Positions 37,301 through 45,822 of a DNA stretch of 64,000 nucleotides are shown here, piece after piece (position 1 is the first letter of the stretch; every line of letters starts with the position of its first letter). The DNA comes from an uncultured Alphaproteobacteria bacterium (GTDB lineage: Bacteria > Pseudomonadota > Alphaproteobacteria > Rs-D84). Below the pieces are notes generated by a model, which worked only from the letters and a program-made list of their open reading frames with translations, had not been told where the DNA came from and searched no databases. The position numbers and the translations under genes are program-made. Where the stretch lies: NCBI GenBank assembly GCA_904502095.1, contig CAJGDG010000001.1, forward strand, positions 4,914 through 68,913. The letters run 5' to 3'.

Positions 37301-38190
37301 GTATGGCTGGCGGTGCATCACAGGCGTTGCCATCTGTTCGTAATACAACTTCACAATATGGCAGCGGTTATTATTCTTATTATGGTGGCGGCCGTTCCGG
37401 TGGTGATGAAATGGCTCAGGAAAATGGGTTCTGGATACAGGGGCTGTTTAATAAATCTAAATATGATGAACAGTTCCACAGCTATACACGTGGGTTCGCT
37501 GTTGGTGCAGATACGCTGATTGATAAAAAGTATACATTGGGTGCAGGGTTTGCCTATAACAGCGCAGATGTTCATTCGACAACCCGTGATACAGATGTAG
37601 ATAACAAGACATTGTTTGTTTATGGGCAGTATAAGCCAAACAAATGGTTCTTGAATGGTACATTTGCGTATACTATGTCTGAATATACAGAACATTCAAA
37701 TCCATACGGCATAATGCTGGAATCGGCATATGATGTTGATATGTTTGGTGCCCAGATGACAACGGGTTATGAATTTGCATCTGGTTTTGTACCAAGTTTG
37801 GGCCTGCGTTATTTGCATACATCACAGGATGAATATTCAAATGGCGTTAATACAATCAAGGCGATGGATACAGATTATTTGACTGGTGTTGCTGGGTTCA
37901 GTTATTCGTTCTTGGCAAAGAACAGTCAGAATTTCCAATTGCGTCCAGAACTGCGTGCGGCCGCAACATACGATATCGTCAGTGATGATGCTGAAACGAC
38001 AGTTGTTATCCCAGGTGTTGGTTCGTCATATGCTGTTGCAGGCGAAGGTTTGGCAGAATTGGGTGGCGAATTTGGCATTGGGTTGAATATGCGATATAAA
38101 GGTATGGAAATATCTTTGATGTATGATTTGGGGCTGCGTCAGGATTATACATCACAAACTGGAATGATAAAGATTCGCAGTTATTTCTAA
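34351..38190 (+). CDS. Pmp-like autotransporter adhesin
   Basis: 1279 residues from the ATG at 34351 (AAGGAG upstream), with a signal peptide ending PAMA. The passenger carries well over a dozen GGA[IL] motifs spaced with F-x-[GND]-N motifs (for example GGAIFNYGL, FSGNSAGENGGAIYN). This is the hallmark of the beta-helical polymorphic outer-membrane protein type known from Chlamydia. The C-terminal 270 residues form an autotransporter barrel (FWIQGLFNKSKYDEQFHSY, YGQYKPNKWFLNGTFAYT) ending in Phe (KIRSYF). Probably a surface adhesin exported by the type Va route. Confidence 0.88.
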   Translation: MSCPKNLSDLLKVCSVLPVFAVLPAMAESVTGRQVITTDTSYTDLVAQNIASTTANNGGVFYMQDVPDVSLTFNGATLFSGNSLNNGGMGGAIGNGWLSSLTGSGYTQGGKITFAGASTFVNNSTNNANGGGAIFNYGLGDAKSPDIVFNGDAKFDGNKVTKSSNSVFSGGGAINHRDGMIVFNAGASFTGNQSASQGGAIMSAGDVAFKSDASFDNNSATKNGGALAILGGNATFEKGAIFTNNNAGGASAVYIAQATDMVKFNGAASFVENTGVGTLLNSATNATVLFADGVAFDKNTNKSNGALVNAGSVLLTGGDMLFSNNIGTNGGGLKNSGNVSVNTVGNVLFDSNSTASSAGAFDNGGTVQFVAPNIVFTGNKSDAGYGGAIFNSGDLTIGGAVNTFDNNIAADIGATKSGGGAIHNRGNTNTTTLIIGERGSINTFTANKSSAHGGAIVARAFDGATANSEVVINGATTFADNTADMNGGAIWNVAMPKGDTIGKTSIVFNGDTVFRGNSANGFGGALYNNDTVEFNGKIAFSGNSAGENGGAIYNAGTLEINGGEFIGNFAKKSAGAIYNGDGGSLIVDGATFTENKSAGSFGAVVSGTGAVKTEISNTVFRDNSAGDVGALGLFSGATLTNVTFDDNESALRGGAISTLGADIADNKDARLDILKSNFVENEAKTTGGAIDNYLYSSVKDMTAVYIADTAFSKNLATAGGAIYNHGDADKSGNIASMRLENVNFTGNKASDKGGAVYNEAGAGIVLSGKNIFLGNAAGKSKNDIYNDGAIKIEGGETSISGGILGDGVLDIASGAVLNIGTATVNQSLINIDGTINASVLNSNVRDNGKLFGEITGSGVINLDVSSVGTYNIFSEDNDITINVGKAYLVENRGADGVVVSTKPIDTLVKDTGVSESAAATLVGLANSTDKNVQRISLLAQQALNSGKTDVLEKESAKLNPDDNVVVQSVATATHNQVLSLAAGRMAGGASQALPSVRNTTSQYGSGYYSYYGGGRSGGDEMAQENGFWIQGLFNKSKYDEQFHSYTRGFAVGADTLIDKKYTLGAGFAYNSADVHSTTRDTDVDNKTLFVYGQYKPNKWFLNGTFAYTMSEYTEHSNPYGIMLESAYDVDMFGAQMTTGYEFASGFVPSLGLRYLHTSQDEYSNGVNTIKAMDTDYLTGVAGFSYSFLAKNSQNFQLRPELRAAATYDIVSDDAETTVVIPGVGSSYAVAGEGLAELGGEFGIGLNMRYKGMEISLMYDLGLRQDYTSQTGMIKIRSYF

Positions 38191-38197
38191 AAAGAAT

Positions 38198-38224
38198 AAA
38201 AGCCCCAAGTTCGGGGCTTTTTAT
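38198..38224 (+). terminator. Terminator after the autotransporter
   Basis: AAAAGCCCC-aagttc-GGGGCTTTTTA stem and T-tail. Confidence 0.88.
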
Positions 38225-38299
38225 TTGATTGTCGCCTTGCAAGTTTTAAAAATAGGTGTTATTATCTGTTGTGTTGTATGAAAAATAAAAGGTTTTAAA

Positions 38300-39514
38300 A
38301 TGTCACAGAAATTATTTGATATGTTACAAGAACGTGGATTTGTCAAAGATATGACTCACCCAGAACAAATAAAAAATTTGTTAAATGGGGATAAAAAAAT
38401 AACCTTTTATTTAGGTATTGACCCAACTGCGGATAGTCTGCATATTGGACATTTTTTTGCATTGCGTATGTTTCGACATTTGCAAAATGCAGGTCATCGT
38501 GGAATCTTGGTTATTGGTGGTGCAACCAGCTTGGTGGGCGACCCAACAGGAAAATCTGATATGCGTAAAATGTTGACCAAAGAACAGGTGCAACATAACT
38601 TGGAAGAAGTAAAACAATTAGCGGGTCATTTCGTGTTGCCAGGGACAGAAATTGTCAATAATGCAGATTGGATAAATAAATTTACATATGTTGATTTTAT
38701 GCGATTGGTTTGTGTGCATTTCAATGTAAATACTATGTTGGCCAGCGAGGCTTATGCGCGTCGTCGTGAAAATGGTGGATTAACTTTCTTGGAAATGGGA
38801 TATATGCCAATGCAGGCGTATGATTTCGTGCATTTATATAATGACAAGGGGTGTGTGCTGGAAATTGGCGGCAGCGACCAATGGGGAAATATTGTCGCAG
38901 GGACCGAGTTGTTTAGAAAAATGAATCTGGAACAAGGCAATGCAAAATCAGAAATATATGGTTTGACATCACCGTTGTTAATGACTGCAGACGGAAAAAA
39001 GATGGGCAAAACAGAAAAGGGTACATTGTGGGTCGCGCGCGACAAGACGACACCGTTTGATTTCTATCAGTATTTTTACAACACGGCTGATGAAAATACA
39101 GAACTGTTATTGTCGTTGTTTACAGATATTCCAATGGATGAAATTAAATCTATGTGCAAGGCTGATATTATCGCTGCGAAAAAACGTATGGCTTTTGAAG
39201 TGACAAAATTGATTCATGGGCATGATTTGGCACAATCTGCAGTTGATACGGCGGCTGCGTTGTTTGGTGGTGGGGCGGATATGTCGAATGTGCCAAGTGC
39301 TGAAATCGAAATGTCAGGCGATATGGGGGTTTTAGATTTCTTGGTTGCAACAGGCTTGTTCCCGTCAAAGTCTGAAGCGCGTCGTATGGTTGAACAGGGT
39401 GGTGTTCAAATCGATGGGGATAAAATAACTGATATAAAATATGTTGTATCCCCGGCGGACGAATATATGGTTCAAAAAGGAAAAAAGACTTTCTTGAAAG
39501 TTATAAGAAAATAA
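38300..39514 (+). CDS. tyrS: Tyrosyl-tRNA synthetase
   Basis: 404 residues. HIGH motif in GIDPTADSLHIGHFFAL, tyrosine pocket EMGYMPMQAYDFVHLY, GGSDQWGNIVAGTEL, and KMSKS motif KMGKTEKGTLW. The C-terminal S4 domain (GLFPSKSEARRMVEQGGVQI) binds tRNA. Full length for the TyrRS type with KMGKT (TyrZ-like branch). AAAGG precedes the ATG; single-gene unit with its own terminator. Confidence 0.96.
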   Translation: MSQKLFDMLQERGFVKDMTHPEQIKNLLNGDKKITFYLGIDPTADSLHIGHFFALRMFRHLQNAGHRGILVIGGATSLVGDPTGKSDMRKMLTKEQVQHNLEEVKQLAGHFVLPGTEIVNNADWINKFTYVDFMRLVCVHFNVNTMLASEAYARRRENGGLTFLEMGYMPMQAYDFVHLYNDKGCVLEIGGSDQWGNIVAGTELFRKMNLEQGNAKSEIYGLTSPLLMTADGKKMGKTEKGTLWVARDKTTPFDFYQYFYNTADENTELLLSLFTDIPMDEIKSMCKADIIAAKKRMAFEVTKLIHGHDLAQSAVDTAAALFGGGADMSNVPSAEIEMSGDMGVLDFLVATGLFPSKSEARRMVEQGGVQIDGDKITDIKYVVSPADEYMVQKGKKTFLKVIRK

Positions 39515-39516
39515 AA

Positions 39517-39543
39517 AAAACAGGGCGATGCCCTGTTTTTTTA
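39517..39543. terminator. Terminator after tyrS
   Basis: AAAACAGGGC-gat-GCCCTGTTTTTTT. Confidence 0.88.
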
Positions 39544-40035
39544 TTTTGATTGATTGATATAATTGATTACTGTATCCATATAATTCCAGCAGGCTTCAAC
39601 TGTTTCGTTGTCCGGAAAATTATGTGATGGATTTATTTTAATCAGGTGTTTGTATGCCTGGTTCATATCGCTGAAATACATAACTGTTGTATTGTTTTGT
39701 GCCAATTTTTTGTTCAGCGATAATAATTTTTGTTTGTCGATGTCAGCAATGTTTATGATGTTGATGTTTAATTTTAAATCCAATGTTTCAGTTATTATGT
39801 CGTTTGTTTTTTGTGCAACTGTTTCAATAACAGATGTTGGTGCACCAAATGTTGCCAACCAAATTTGTTCTGTTTTTTTGTCAAATGCTACACAGAATGA
39901 ATACTGTTTGTTTCCAGAATTAATTAATATTGGGGTATTCAATGTATACAGGTATCCTTCGCACAGCATATGCGCCAGTGCGAAAAATGACGATATAGAA
40001 TTAATCGGCGTGTTTGGGTCTTGTTGTTTTTCCAT
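39541..40035 (-). CDS. Cytoplasmic protein of unknown function
   Basis: 164 residues from the ATG at 40035 (GAGGGA upstream); longer frames upstream lack a ribosome binding site. No signal peptide. Features: FALAHMLCEGYLYTLNTPILI, an FCVAFDKKTEQIWLATFGA strand pair, and a helical C-terminus with EACWNYMDTVINYI. Looks like a small alpha/beta protein. Unrecognised. Confidence 0.65.
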   Translation of the reverse strand: MEKQQDPNTPINSISSFFALAHMLCEGYLYTLNTPILINSGNKQYSFCVAFDKKTEQIWLATFGAPTSVIETVAQKTNDIITETLDLKLNINIINIADIDKQKLLSLNKKLAQNNTTVMYFSDMNQAYKHLIKINPSHNFPDNETVEACWNYMDTVINYINQSK

Positions 40036-40081
40036 TTGTTCCCTCCGTGTTGAGATACAGTGTATCAAAATTAGACATTGT

Positions 40082-40110
40082 TTGCAACTTGGTTTACTTT
40101 TTGATAATAT
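40082..40110 (+). promoter_or_regulatory. Promoter placing the start at the ATG (leaderless)
   Basis: TTGCAA, 17-nt spacer, TAATAT, then only 6 nt to the ATG at 40117; no Shine-Dalgarno. Confidence 0.5.
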
Positions 40111-40116
40111 ACAAGT

Positions 40117-41190
40117 ATGCGATTTATAATTGTGTTGTTGTCTTTTTTTATTTTGTGTGTGGGGCATAATGGATATGCCGCAACTGAGTTGTCAAAAATA
40201 AATGCGCAAATTAAGCAGACCGAACAGCAAAATAAAAAATTGGAACAGCAGGTTAAAACATCTGAACGGGATGTCGCAAAAACAAAAAAACAATTGGTGA
40301 AAACTGCGGACAAGGTATCTTCGTTGGAAGATGAACGCAGTGCGTTGGTAAAAAAAATTGCAGATTTGGATGAAAAAATTGAAAAAAATAGTGTCGAGTT
40401 GAAAAAAAATCAAGCGCGTGTTGCGGATGCTGCGTCTGGGATTTTGTTTGTGGCATCACACCCGAATTTCGACAGTGAAGATATGCGTGATTATGTCTTG
40501 ATGTCTGCGGTATTGTCGGGTGCCGCTGAACAGTTAAATGAACAAATTAGCCGTGCCGAAGAAAAAATCAAGGACTTGGCTCAGGTGCGCGATGAACGGG
40601 CAGCCGAAAAAGAAAAATTGGACAGGACTGCCAAAAAATATACGCGTGAAAAAATTGAATTAGACAAATTGTTGCGTACGCGCAGCGCGCAAAACGAAAA
40701 GTTAAAGACAAAACAGGCGGCGCTGCAGAAAAAATTAAGTGAATTGTCTGCGCGCGCAAAAAGTATTTCTGAATTGTCTGCGGGCGTTGGCAGTTCGGAA
40801 ATGTCGGCAGATTCCAGTTTTTCGCGTCGTAAACTGAATTTGCCCGTGCGGGGACGTGTGGTTGTTCGGTTCGGTGAAAAGACCGCGCTGGGGTTAAAGT
40901 CTGACGGGTGGCGTGTGCGTACGCGTGGTGATGCGTTGGTGATGGCGCCAGCGGATGGGGTTATAAAATTTGCAGACAGTTTCCGTGGGTTTGGGCGCGT
41001 TGTGATTATGTCACATAAAAATGGGTATAATACTGTTATGACAAATTTAGGTAATATTGATGTTGCCTTGGGGCAAGAGGTTTTGGCTGGCGAACCAATT
41101 GGTCGTATGAATCCAGATAAACCAGAAATGTATCTGGAGGTAAGGCGTGGTAATAGTGCTGTTGACCCGGCGCGTTTGTTTAAAGAGTAA
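40117..41190 (+). CDS. EnvC-like murein hydrolase activator
   Basis: 357 residues: signal peptide (ending NGYA), a long two-part coiled coil (about residues 25-235), and a C-terminal LytM/M23 domain from about 245. The domain has GRVVVRFGEKT, VMAPADGVIKFADSFRGFGRVVIMSHKNGYNT and MYLEVRRGNSAVDPA. The zinc ligands are missing: the usual LHFEIR is YLEVR and the H-x-H region reads MTNLGN. That is as in EnvC, which activates amidases rather than cutting peptidoglycan itself. Probably periplasmic and active at division. Confidence 0.85.
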   Translation: MRFIIVLLSFFILCVGHNGYAATELSKINAQIKQTEQQNKKLEQQVKTSERDVAKTKKQLVKTADKVSSLEDERSALVKKIADLDEKIEKNSVELKKNQARVADAASGILFVASHPNFDSEDMRDYVLMSAVLSGAAEQLNEQISRAEEKIKDLAQVRDERAAEKEKLDRTAKKYTREKIELDKLLRTRSAQNEKLKTKQAALQKKLSELSARAKSISELSAGVGSSEMSADSSFSRRKLNLPVRGRVVVRFGEKTALGLKSDGWRVRTRGDALVMAPADGVIKFADSFRGFGRVVIMSHKNGYNTVMTNLGNIDVALGQEVLAGEPIGRMNPDKPEMYLEVRRGNSAVDPARLFKE

Positions 41191-41219
41191 AAAAAATCCC
41201 CCAAACGGGGGATTTTTAT
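41191..41219. terminator. Terminator between convergent genes
   Basis: AAAATCCCCC-aaac-GGGGGATTTTTA. Confidence 0.87.
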
Positions 41220-41653
41220 TGTTCAGATGTGCTGGCGATTAATTTTTTTGCCAGTTCTAATTTGGCTGCATCGATTTTTTCAGAAACTGTGTTTTTGATT
41301 GTTTCTTTGGTTGTGGCAGCGTCTGTTTTTGCTGCATCTGTTTTTTCTGTGGCGACCGATTTAATTTGGTTTGTGTATTCTGTAATTTCTGCGCTGTTTT
41401 CTGTGACAGATTTTTTTACATATGTGATACATTTGTCAGAAACGCTTTTAATATTATCTGTCAAACATTCCAGCAATGTTTTTTCGCCCAGTATTATTTC
41501 AGGACATACAGATTTGATTTTTTCCAAATCGCATGCTTCTTGTAATGTTTGTGGTTCTGCTTCTTTTTTGGAAAACAAATCAGAAAACCACCCGGCGTTT
41601 GCGGTTGTGGCTGTGCAGATTGCGATTGTGCTGATAGCTAACATTTTTTTCAT
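41216..41653 (-). CDS. Secreted protein with a cysteine-rich-repeat motif
   Basis: 145 residues from the ATG at 41653, with signal peptide MKKMLAISTIAICTATTANA. The block C-x6-C...CL...C (ACDLEKIKSVCPE, ECLTDNIKSVSDKC) matches the spacing of the cysteine rich repeat family (PF00839, as in the Golgi protein GLG1). The rest is a Lys/Thr/Ala-rich amphipathic helix. Function unknown. The C-x6-C pair also recalls the modules of the large secreted family. Confidence 0.7.
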   Translation of the reverse strand: MKKMLAISTIAICTATTANAGWFSDLFSKKEAEPQTLQEACDLEKIKSVCPEIILGEKTLLECLTDNIKSVSDKCITYVKKSVTENSAEITEYTNQIKSVATEKTDAAKTDAATTKETIKNTVSEKIDAAKLELAKKLIASTSEQ

Positions 41654-41710
41654 TTTCCTGTCCTTTGTTTTGTACAGGAAAATAATAGGATTAAAGTCCG
41701 TTTGGGTCAA

Positions 41711-41740
41711 ATAAAAAAACGCCCAATTGGGCGTTTAGAT
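41711..41740 (-). terminator. ssb terminator
   Basis: Reading minus: AAACGCCC-aatt-GGGCGTTTTTTT. Confidence 0.87.
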
Positions 41741-42193
41741 TTAAAATGGAATATCGTCACCAATTTCAGATACAGATATTTCTTCGCGTGGTTGTGGTGC
41801 AGGTGCACCGCCAAAATCACCAGATGTGCCATCCATTGTTTTGGCACCGCTTAAAATAACCATCTGACCTGCGAATTGATTCAATACAACTTCGGTTGTA
41901 AAGACATCTGCCCCAGATTGATTTTGCCATTTGCGTGTGCGCAAAGAACCTTCGATATATAATTTTGTGCCTTTCTGCAACATACGTTCCGCAACTTCAA
42001 CCAAGTTTGAGTTAAAGACAACAACACGATGCCATTCTGTTTGTTCTTTTTGTTCGCCGGTTGCACGGTCGCGCCAACGATCCGATGTCGCCAATGAAAA
42101 ACTGACAACTTTTTGACCGTTGCCCATTGTGCGAACCTGAGGTTCCTGTCCAATATTGCCAACAAGTATAACTTTATTAATGCTGCCTGCCAT
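41741..42193 (-). CDS. ssb: Single-stranded DNA-binding protein
   Basis: 150 residues from the ATG at 42193 (AAAGGAAG upstream). OB-fold typical of [42 protein letters not shown], and [13 protein letters not shown]. The C-terminal tail ends DDIPF, the acidic tip that recruits repair and replication proteins. The linker is short compared with E. coli SSB. Confidence 0.96.
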   Translation of the reverse strand: MAGSINKVILVGNIGQEPQVRTMGNGQKVVSFSLATSDRWRDRATGEQKEQTEWHRVVVFNSNLVEVAERMLQKGTKLYIEGSLRTRKWQNQSGADVFTTEVVLNQFAGQMVILSGAKTMDGTSGDFGGAPAPQPREEISVSEIGDDIPF

Positions 42194-42269
42194 AATCGCT
42201 TCCTTTGTTTTTTTTATTATTTTCTCTTTTTTTATTTGAGCAATTATGGCGCAAAAATGCAAGGCTTTT

Positions 42270-44123
42270 TTAAAATTGGAATTTGGTTTTTGCCAGCATA
42301 TAAATTTCGTCTGTGCCAATCGGATTGTCGACAAAACCCGCTGTCATAAATTTGTAAGATATGCTATATTCTATTGATGGGGCGCTTGCCATATCAATTG
42401 AATGTTGTGCAAATAAATATCTTCCGTCATCAGCGCGTCCATTAGATGTGTTCAGGTACATGTTGCCATGAATAATTGTGTCTGGGGTGCCAACTGATAA
42501 TGTCAAATCTTTATATTTTGCGCCAATTTTTACAGATGCTGTGTACAGGTTTGAAAATCCTGATACCATTGAATCTGGGGTGGTTCGTGGTTTCATTACA
42601 CCAAATGTTGTGTTGAAAAACACGCTGCCGTTGCCGATTCGGATTTCATCGCTGTGACCGATAAAGCTTAATAATGTTTTTTCATTTGTTTTCAAAAATC
42701 CTGATGCTGATAACATATCTGTCTGCTTAAAGCCGATTTCAGTGTTGCCAAGTTTTGCAGTTTTTAATTCGTCTTCACGCAGGCGTTCAAACCCCAGACC
42801 GCGATTTTTGACGGAAATGTTGTCGTTCATATTTGTTTCAAATGAACGACCGAACGAGTCGACAAAAGAAAACTTTATATCCGCTGATTTGATTTGTTGA
42901 CCGATTGTTCCGCTGACGCGTGCCGTTTGCATTGGGGTGTTGCCACCATTGTTCATAGGAATTGTTTGTGCACCAACAGGGCGTGTTGCGCGTTCCATAT
43001 CTAACATCCCGTGACCGTATATTTCGTCAACGCCTGCTGCGCCGATATCGCGTGCAGTTGCGAACAGCAGGTTTGTAATTTCATTTGATTTCATATATGG
43101 GAAAGCTTCGCGAATGACTGCAATTGCTGCTGAAACAATTGGGGCAGCAAAACTGGTGCCGTTAAGTGATATGCTGGATTCGGAAGATTTAAGACCAGCG
43201 CCGGGGGCTGTTATGCAGTAATCTTTGGTGACGCCACACGCGTTGCTGAATTCAGCCAGCGCGCCTGTGTTGTTGTCCCATGCAACTACATTTACAAAGT
43301 GGCCGTTTAATTCTGGTACAACGCGGGGCAGGGCAGATAACGCACTGGATTGACTGTGAAATTCGTTTCCAGCGGCCCAAACCAAGATAGCATCATGTGT
43401 GACAGCTGCGTTTGTTAATGCGTCTATAAAATGTGCGTCAGTCATCTGTTCTATTTGTGTGCGTGAATAAACTTGGTTGGCATAGGAGTTTGATGCCGAC
43501 CAACTGAAATTATAAATGTTTGCGTTTTGGGCGCTGTTGATTGTGTCTCCGATTTCATAAAAAGATTTGAATTTGTCTTGATCGTTTGTGATTTGATATG
43601 AATTGATGTTTGCGTTCGGGGCAACTTGGTCAGATGCGATTGCTGCAACATTTTTACCGTGCCATGTTGTCGCGGCGGAATCAAAAACTGCGATTGTTGA
43701 ATCGCGTCCTGTAAAACCGCGTGCCAAAGAATAACCCAGACGAATTTCGTCATATTGTGTGGCGTTGCGAATATAATTTGTTTGGTTTGTCATTGTCGCA
43801 ACACGTGCCATATCGATATCGTTGCCAATTTCGTTATAAGAATCGCGACTGGTTGTGGATAATGTTGTGGTCGCGGGCGCGGTTGTAGAATCGCCGCTGG
43901 ACGATGTGCCGGATAATAATGCGATTGTGCCACCAATAAACGCTGCTGCGCCACCTGCGACTAATGCGCCTGTTGCAAAAGACGTTTTGTGTGTGATAGA
44001 GCATTTGTCTGGATTTTGACGGCGATATATTTCGCTGGCACAATTATTTGTTTGTGCCAAAGCAGGCGTGCATAAAAGCACACAAGACATAATCAGCGAT
44101 AAAAATCTGTTATACAGCGTCAT
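42270..44123 (-). CDS. Subtilase (S8) autotransporter
   Basis: 617 residues with a signal peptide (ending ALA), an early Gly/Ala hydrophobic segment ([17 protein letters not shown]), an S8 protease domain and a C-terminal barrel ending KFQF. The catalytic set is complete: D148 (IAVFDS), H155 (WHGKNVAA), oxyanion N253 (WAAGNEF) and S324 ([10 protein letters not shown]). D and H are only seven residues apart, far closer than in classic subtilisins. [14 protein letters not shown] marks the domain end. GGAGAAAA precedes the ATG. Probably displayed on or released from the cell surface. Confidence 0.88.
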   Translation of the reverse strand: MTLYNRFLSLIMSCVLLCTPALAQTNNCASEIYRRQNPDKCSITHKTSFATGALVAGGAAAFIGGTIALLSGTSSSGDSTTAPATTTLSTTSRDSYNEIGNDIDMARVATMTNQTNYIRNATQYDEIRLGYSLARGFTGRDSTIAVFDSAATTWHGKNVAAIASDQVAPNANINSYQITNDQDKFKSFYEIGDTINSAQNANIYNFSWSASNSYANQVYSRTQIEQMTDAHFIDALTNAAVTHDAILVWAAGNEFHSQSSALSALPRVVPELNGHFVNVVAWDNNTGALAEFSNACGVTKDYCITAPGAGLKSSESSISLNGTSFAAPIVSAAIAVIREAFPYMKSNEITNLLFATARDIGAAGVDEIYGHGMLDMERATRPVGAQTIPMNNGGNTPMQTARVSGTIGQQIKSADIKFSFVDSFGRSFETNMNDNISVKNRGLGFERLREDELKTAKLGNTEIGFKQTDMLSASGFLKTNEKTLLSFIGHSDEIRIGNGSVFFNTTFGVMKPRTTPDSMVSGFSNLYTASVKIGAKYKDLTLSVGTPDTIIHGNMYLNTSNGRADDGRYLFAQHSIDMASAPSIEYSISYKFMTAGFVDNPIGTDEIYMLAKTKFQF

Positions 44124-44163
44124 TTTTTCTCCGTTTTCGTGGGGACTACGCCCTCACACTATA

Positions 44164-44191
44164 AATATAGTACAAACAAACACTTTGTCAA
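44164..44191 (-). promoter_or_regulatory. Promoter of the subtilase autotransporter
   Basis: Reading minus: TTGACA, 16 nt ending GTAC, TATATT. Confidence 0.82.
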
Positions 44192-44230
44192 CCGTTTGAT
44201 AATGTTCCTGTATAATTCATTTTTTTGTCG

Positions 44231-44239
44231 TGGTATAAT
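44231..44239 (+). promoter_or_regulatory. Extended -10 promoter element
   Basis: TGGTATAAT; no good -35. It precedes the BOF-domain gene by 28 nt. Confidence 0.5.
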
Positions 44240-44267
44240 CTTTTTGATTAACCAGCAAGGGGGAAAT

Positions 44268-44666
44268 ATGAAAAAAATATCAGTATTTGCAATTGGTGCG
44301 ATGTTGGCAACAGGTGCCGCATTTGCAGAATTTGAAGAAACGGTCGTTGCGGTGGTACAACCCGTGGTTCAAACAACAAATACCAAGGGCGGTTTTGTTT
44401 CGGGCAATGAAACAATTGTGACGGTAAAGCAGGTAAATGAAATGCGTGATGATGTGCCTGTGATAGTAAAAGGAAAAATTGTCCAGCGTATGGGAGATGA
44501 TAAATTCTTGTTTGAAGACGGGACGGGTTCCATCACTGTTGAGATAGATGATGACGCGTGGCGTGGTCAAACTGTGTCAGCAACCGATACTGTCAAATTA
44601 TATGGTGATGTTGACAGAGGGATTTTCAAAACAGAAATAGATGTTGATTATATCGAAAAGTTATAA
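44268..44666 (+). CDS. Periplasmic BOF (OB-fold) protein, YgiW/YdeI type
   Basis: 132 residues from the ATG at 44268 (AAGGGGGA upstream), with signal peptide MKKISVFAIGAMLATGAAFA. The mature domain has the family pattern TVKQVNEMRDDVPVIVKGKI, FLFEDGTGSITVEID and VKLYGDVDRG, the bacterial OB-fold PF04076. Homologues are periplasmic stress proteins (for example E. coli YgiW/VisP); ligand unknown here. Confidence 0.85.
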   Translation: MKKISVFAIGAMLATGAAFAEFEETVVAVVQPVVQTTNTKGGFVSGNETIVTVKQVNEMRDDVPVIVKGKIVQRMGDDKFLFEDGTGSITVEIDDDAWRGQTVSATDTVKLYGDVDRGIFKTEIDVDYIEKL

Positions 44667-44689
44667 ACTGTATCAGGGTTGAAAAAACA

Positions 44690-44716
44690 AAAGACGCAAA
44701 AATTTGCGTCTTTTTT
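44690..44716 (+). terminator. Terminator after the BOF gene
   Basis: AAAGACGCAAA-aa-TTTGCGTCTTTTTT. Confidence 0.87.
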
Positions 44717-44738
44717 ATGTTATGGTTATAATGTTGTT

Positions 44739-45149
44739 ATGAATAAAATTTTATGTGCTTTGTTTTGTGTTTTATTTTATGGGACAGCGAATGCCGTCCC
44801 TGCGGTTGTTGACTATGTATTAGATGGTGATACATTTGCTGCGGCTGTAAAGTTGGAAGATGATATCAGTATTACGGTCCGTGTGCGTTTGATAAATGTG
44901 GATACGCCAGAGATGAGCGGCGAATGCGCGCGTGAAATTGATTTGGCAAATCAAGCCAAAGAATATGTGACAGATTTGTTGCCGACAGGTTCAGTTGTTG
45001 ATTTGCAAAATATCAAAGACGATAAATATTTGGGGCGTATCGATGCTAATGTAATTTTGCCTGATGGTCGCGATTTGGGTGATGTATTGGTTGATAAAAA
45101 ATTAGCACGAAAATATAACGGTGGCCGCAGGGCAGGATGGTGTAAATAA
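44739..45149 (+). CDS. Secreted thermonuclease-family (SNase-like) protein
   Basis: 136 residues from the ATG at 44739, with signal peptide MNKILCALFCVLFYGTANA. SNase fold motifs: YVLDGDTF, VRVRLINVDTPE (catalytic Arg and Asp), YLGRIDANVIL and LVDKKLARKYNGG. Homologues cut DNA and RNA with calcium. A TATAAT lies only 6 nt before the ATG and there is no Shine-Dalgarno, so the mRNA may be leaderless. Confidence 0.85.
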   Translation: MNKILCALFCVLFYGTANAVPAVVDYVLDGDTFAAAVKLEDDISITVRVRLINVDTPEMSGECAREIDLANQAKEYVTDLLPTGSVVDLQNIKDDKYLGRIDANVILPDGRDLGDVLVDKKLARKYNGGRRAGWCK

Positions 45150-45176
45150 AAAATCCCCAAACGGGGATTTTTTTAT
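45148..45176. terminator. Terminator between convergent genes
   Basis: AAAAATCCCC-aaac-GGGGATTTTTTT. Confidence 0.87.
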
Positions 45177-45184
45177 TTTAAATT

Positions 45185-45754
45185 TTATTTTGCGCGTTCA
45201 ACATATTCCAATGTTTCGGTGTTAACAACAATTTTTTCACCTTGTTCGATAAACAATGGTACCTGGACACGAACGCCGTTATCCAAAATCGCAGGTTTGC
45301 CGCCGCTGCTGGATACTGTTTGGCCCTTTAATGCAGGTTCTGTTTCTTCAACGGTTGCAACAACTGTTTTTGGCAATGAAATAGATACTGGTTGACCTTC
45401 AACAAAGTTGGCCTTTACAACCATTTCAGGGGCCAAAAATTTCATTGATTCGCCTAATGAATCGACCGGCATTGTAAATTGTTCATAATCAGACAGGTTC
45501 ATAAAGAACGCGTCTGTGCCGTCTGCATACAAATATTGGCAATCAAAATCTTCGACCATCAATTTTTCAACCTTGTCTTCGGCGCGCCAGCGGTCGCCAC
45601 CTTTGTTGCCCGAATCAATGTCGCGCAGGTCTGCCTGGACAAATGCGCCGCCTTTGCCAGGTTTAACCTTGGTAATAGATGTGACGGAATAACGTTTGCC
45701 ATTGTGTGAAATAACCCAGCCCACACGCATATCATTTGCAATATATGATGCCAT
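45185..45754 (-). CDS. efp: Elongation factor P
   Basis: 189 residues from the ATG at 45754, the normal EF-P length. KOW-like N-domain with KPGKGGAF, so the loop Lys is K34 as in E. coli. OB domains contain YLYADGTDAFFMNLSDYEQF and GKPAILDNGVRVQVPLFIEQGEKI. It relieves stalling at polyproline stretches. Enzymes modifying K34 are not in the window. Confidence 0.95.
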   Translation of the reverse strand: MASYIANDMRVGWVISHNGKRYSVTSITKVKPGKGGAFVQADLRDIDSGNKGGDRWRAEDKVEKLMVEDFDCQYLYADGTDAFFMNLSDYEQFTMPVDSLGESMKFLAPEMVVKANFVEGQPVSISLPKTVVATVEETEPALKGQTVSSSGGKPAILDNGVRVQVPLFIEQGEKIVVNTETLEYVERAK

Positions 45755-45822
45755 TATAAATACCCCTTGGTTTAAATTAGTCTTGTGATTATACGAACCA
45801 ATTGTTTGAACGCAAGTTTTTT

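Noticed and set aside
40117..41190. Active M23 endopeptidase
   Set aside because: The zinc-binding histidines of M23 enzymes are missing, as in EnvC-type activators.
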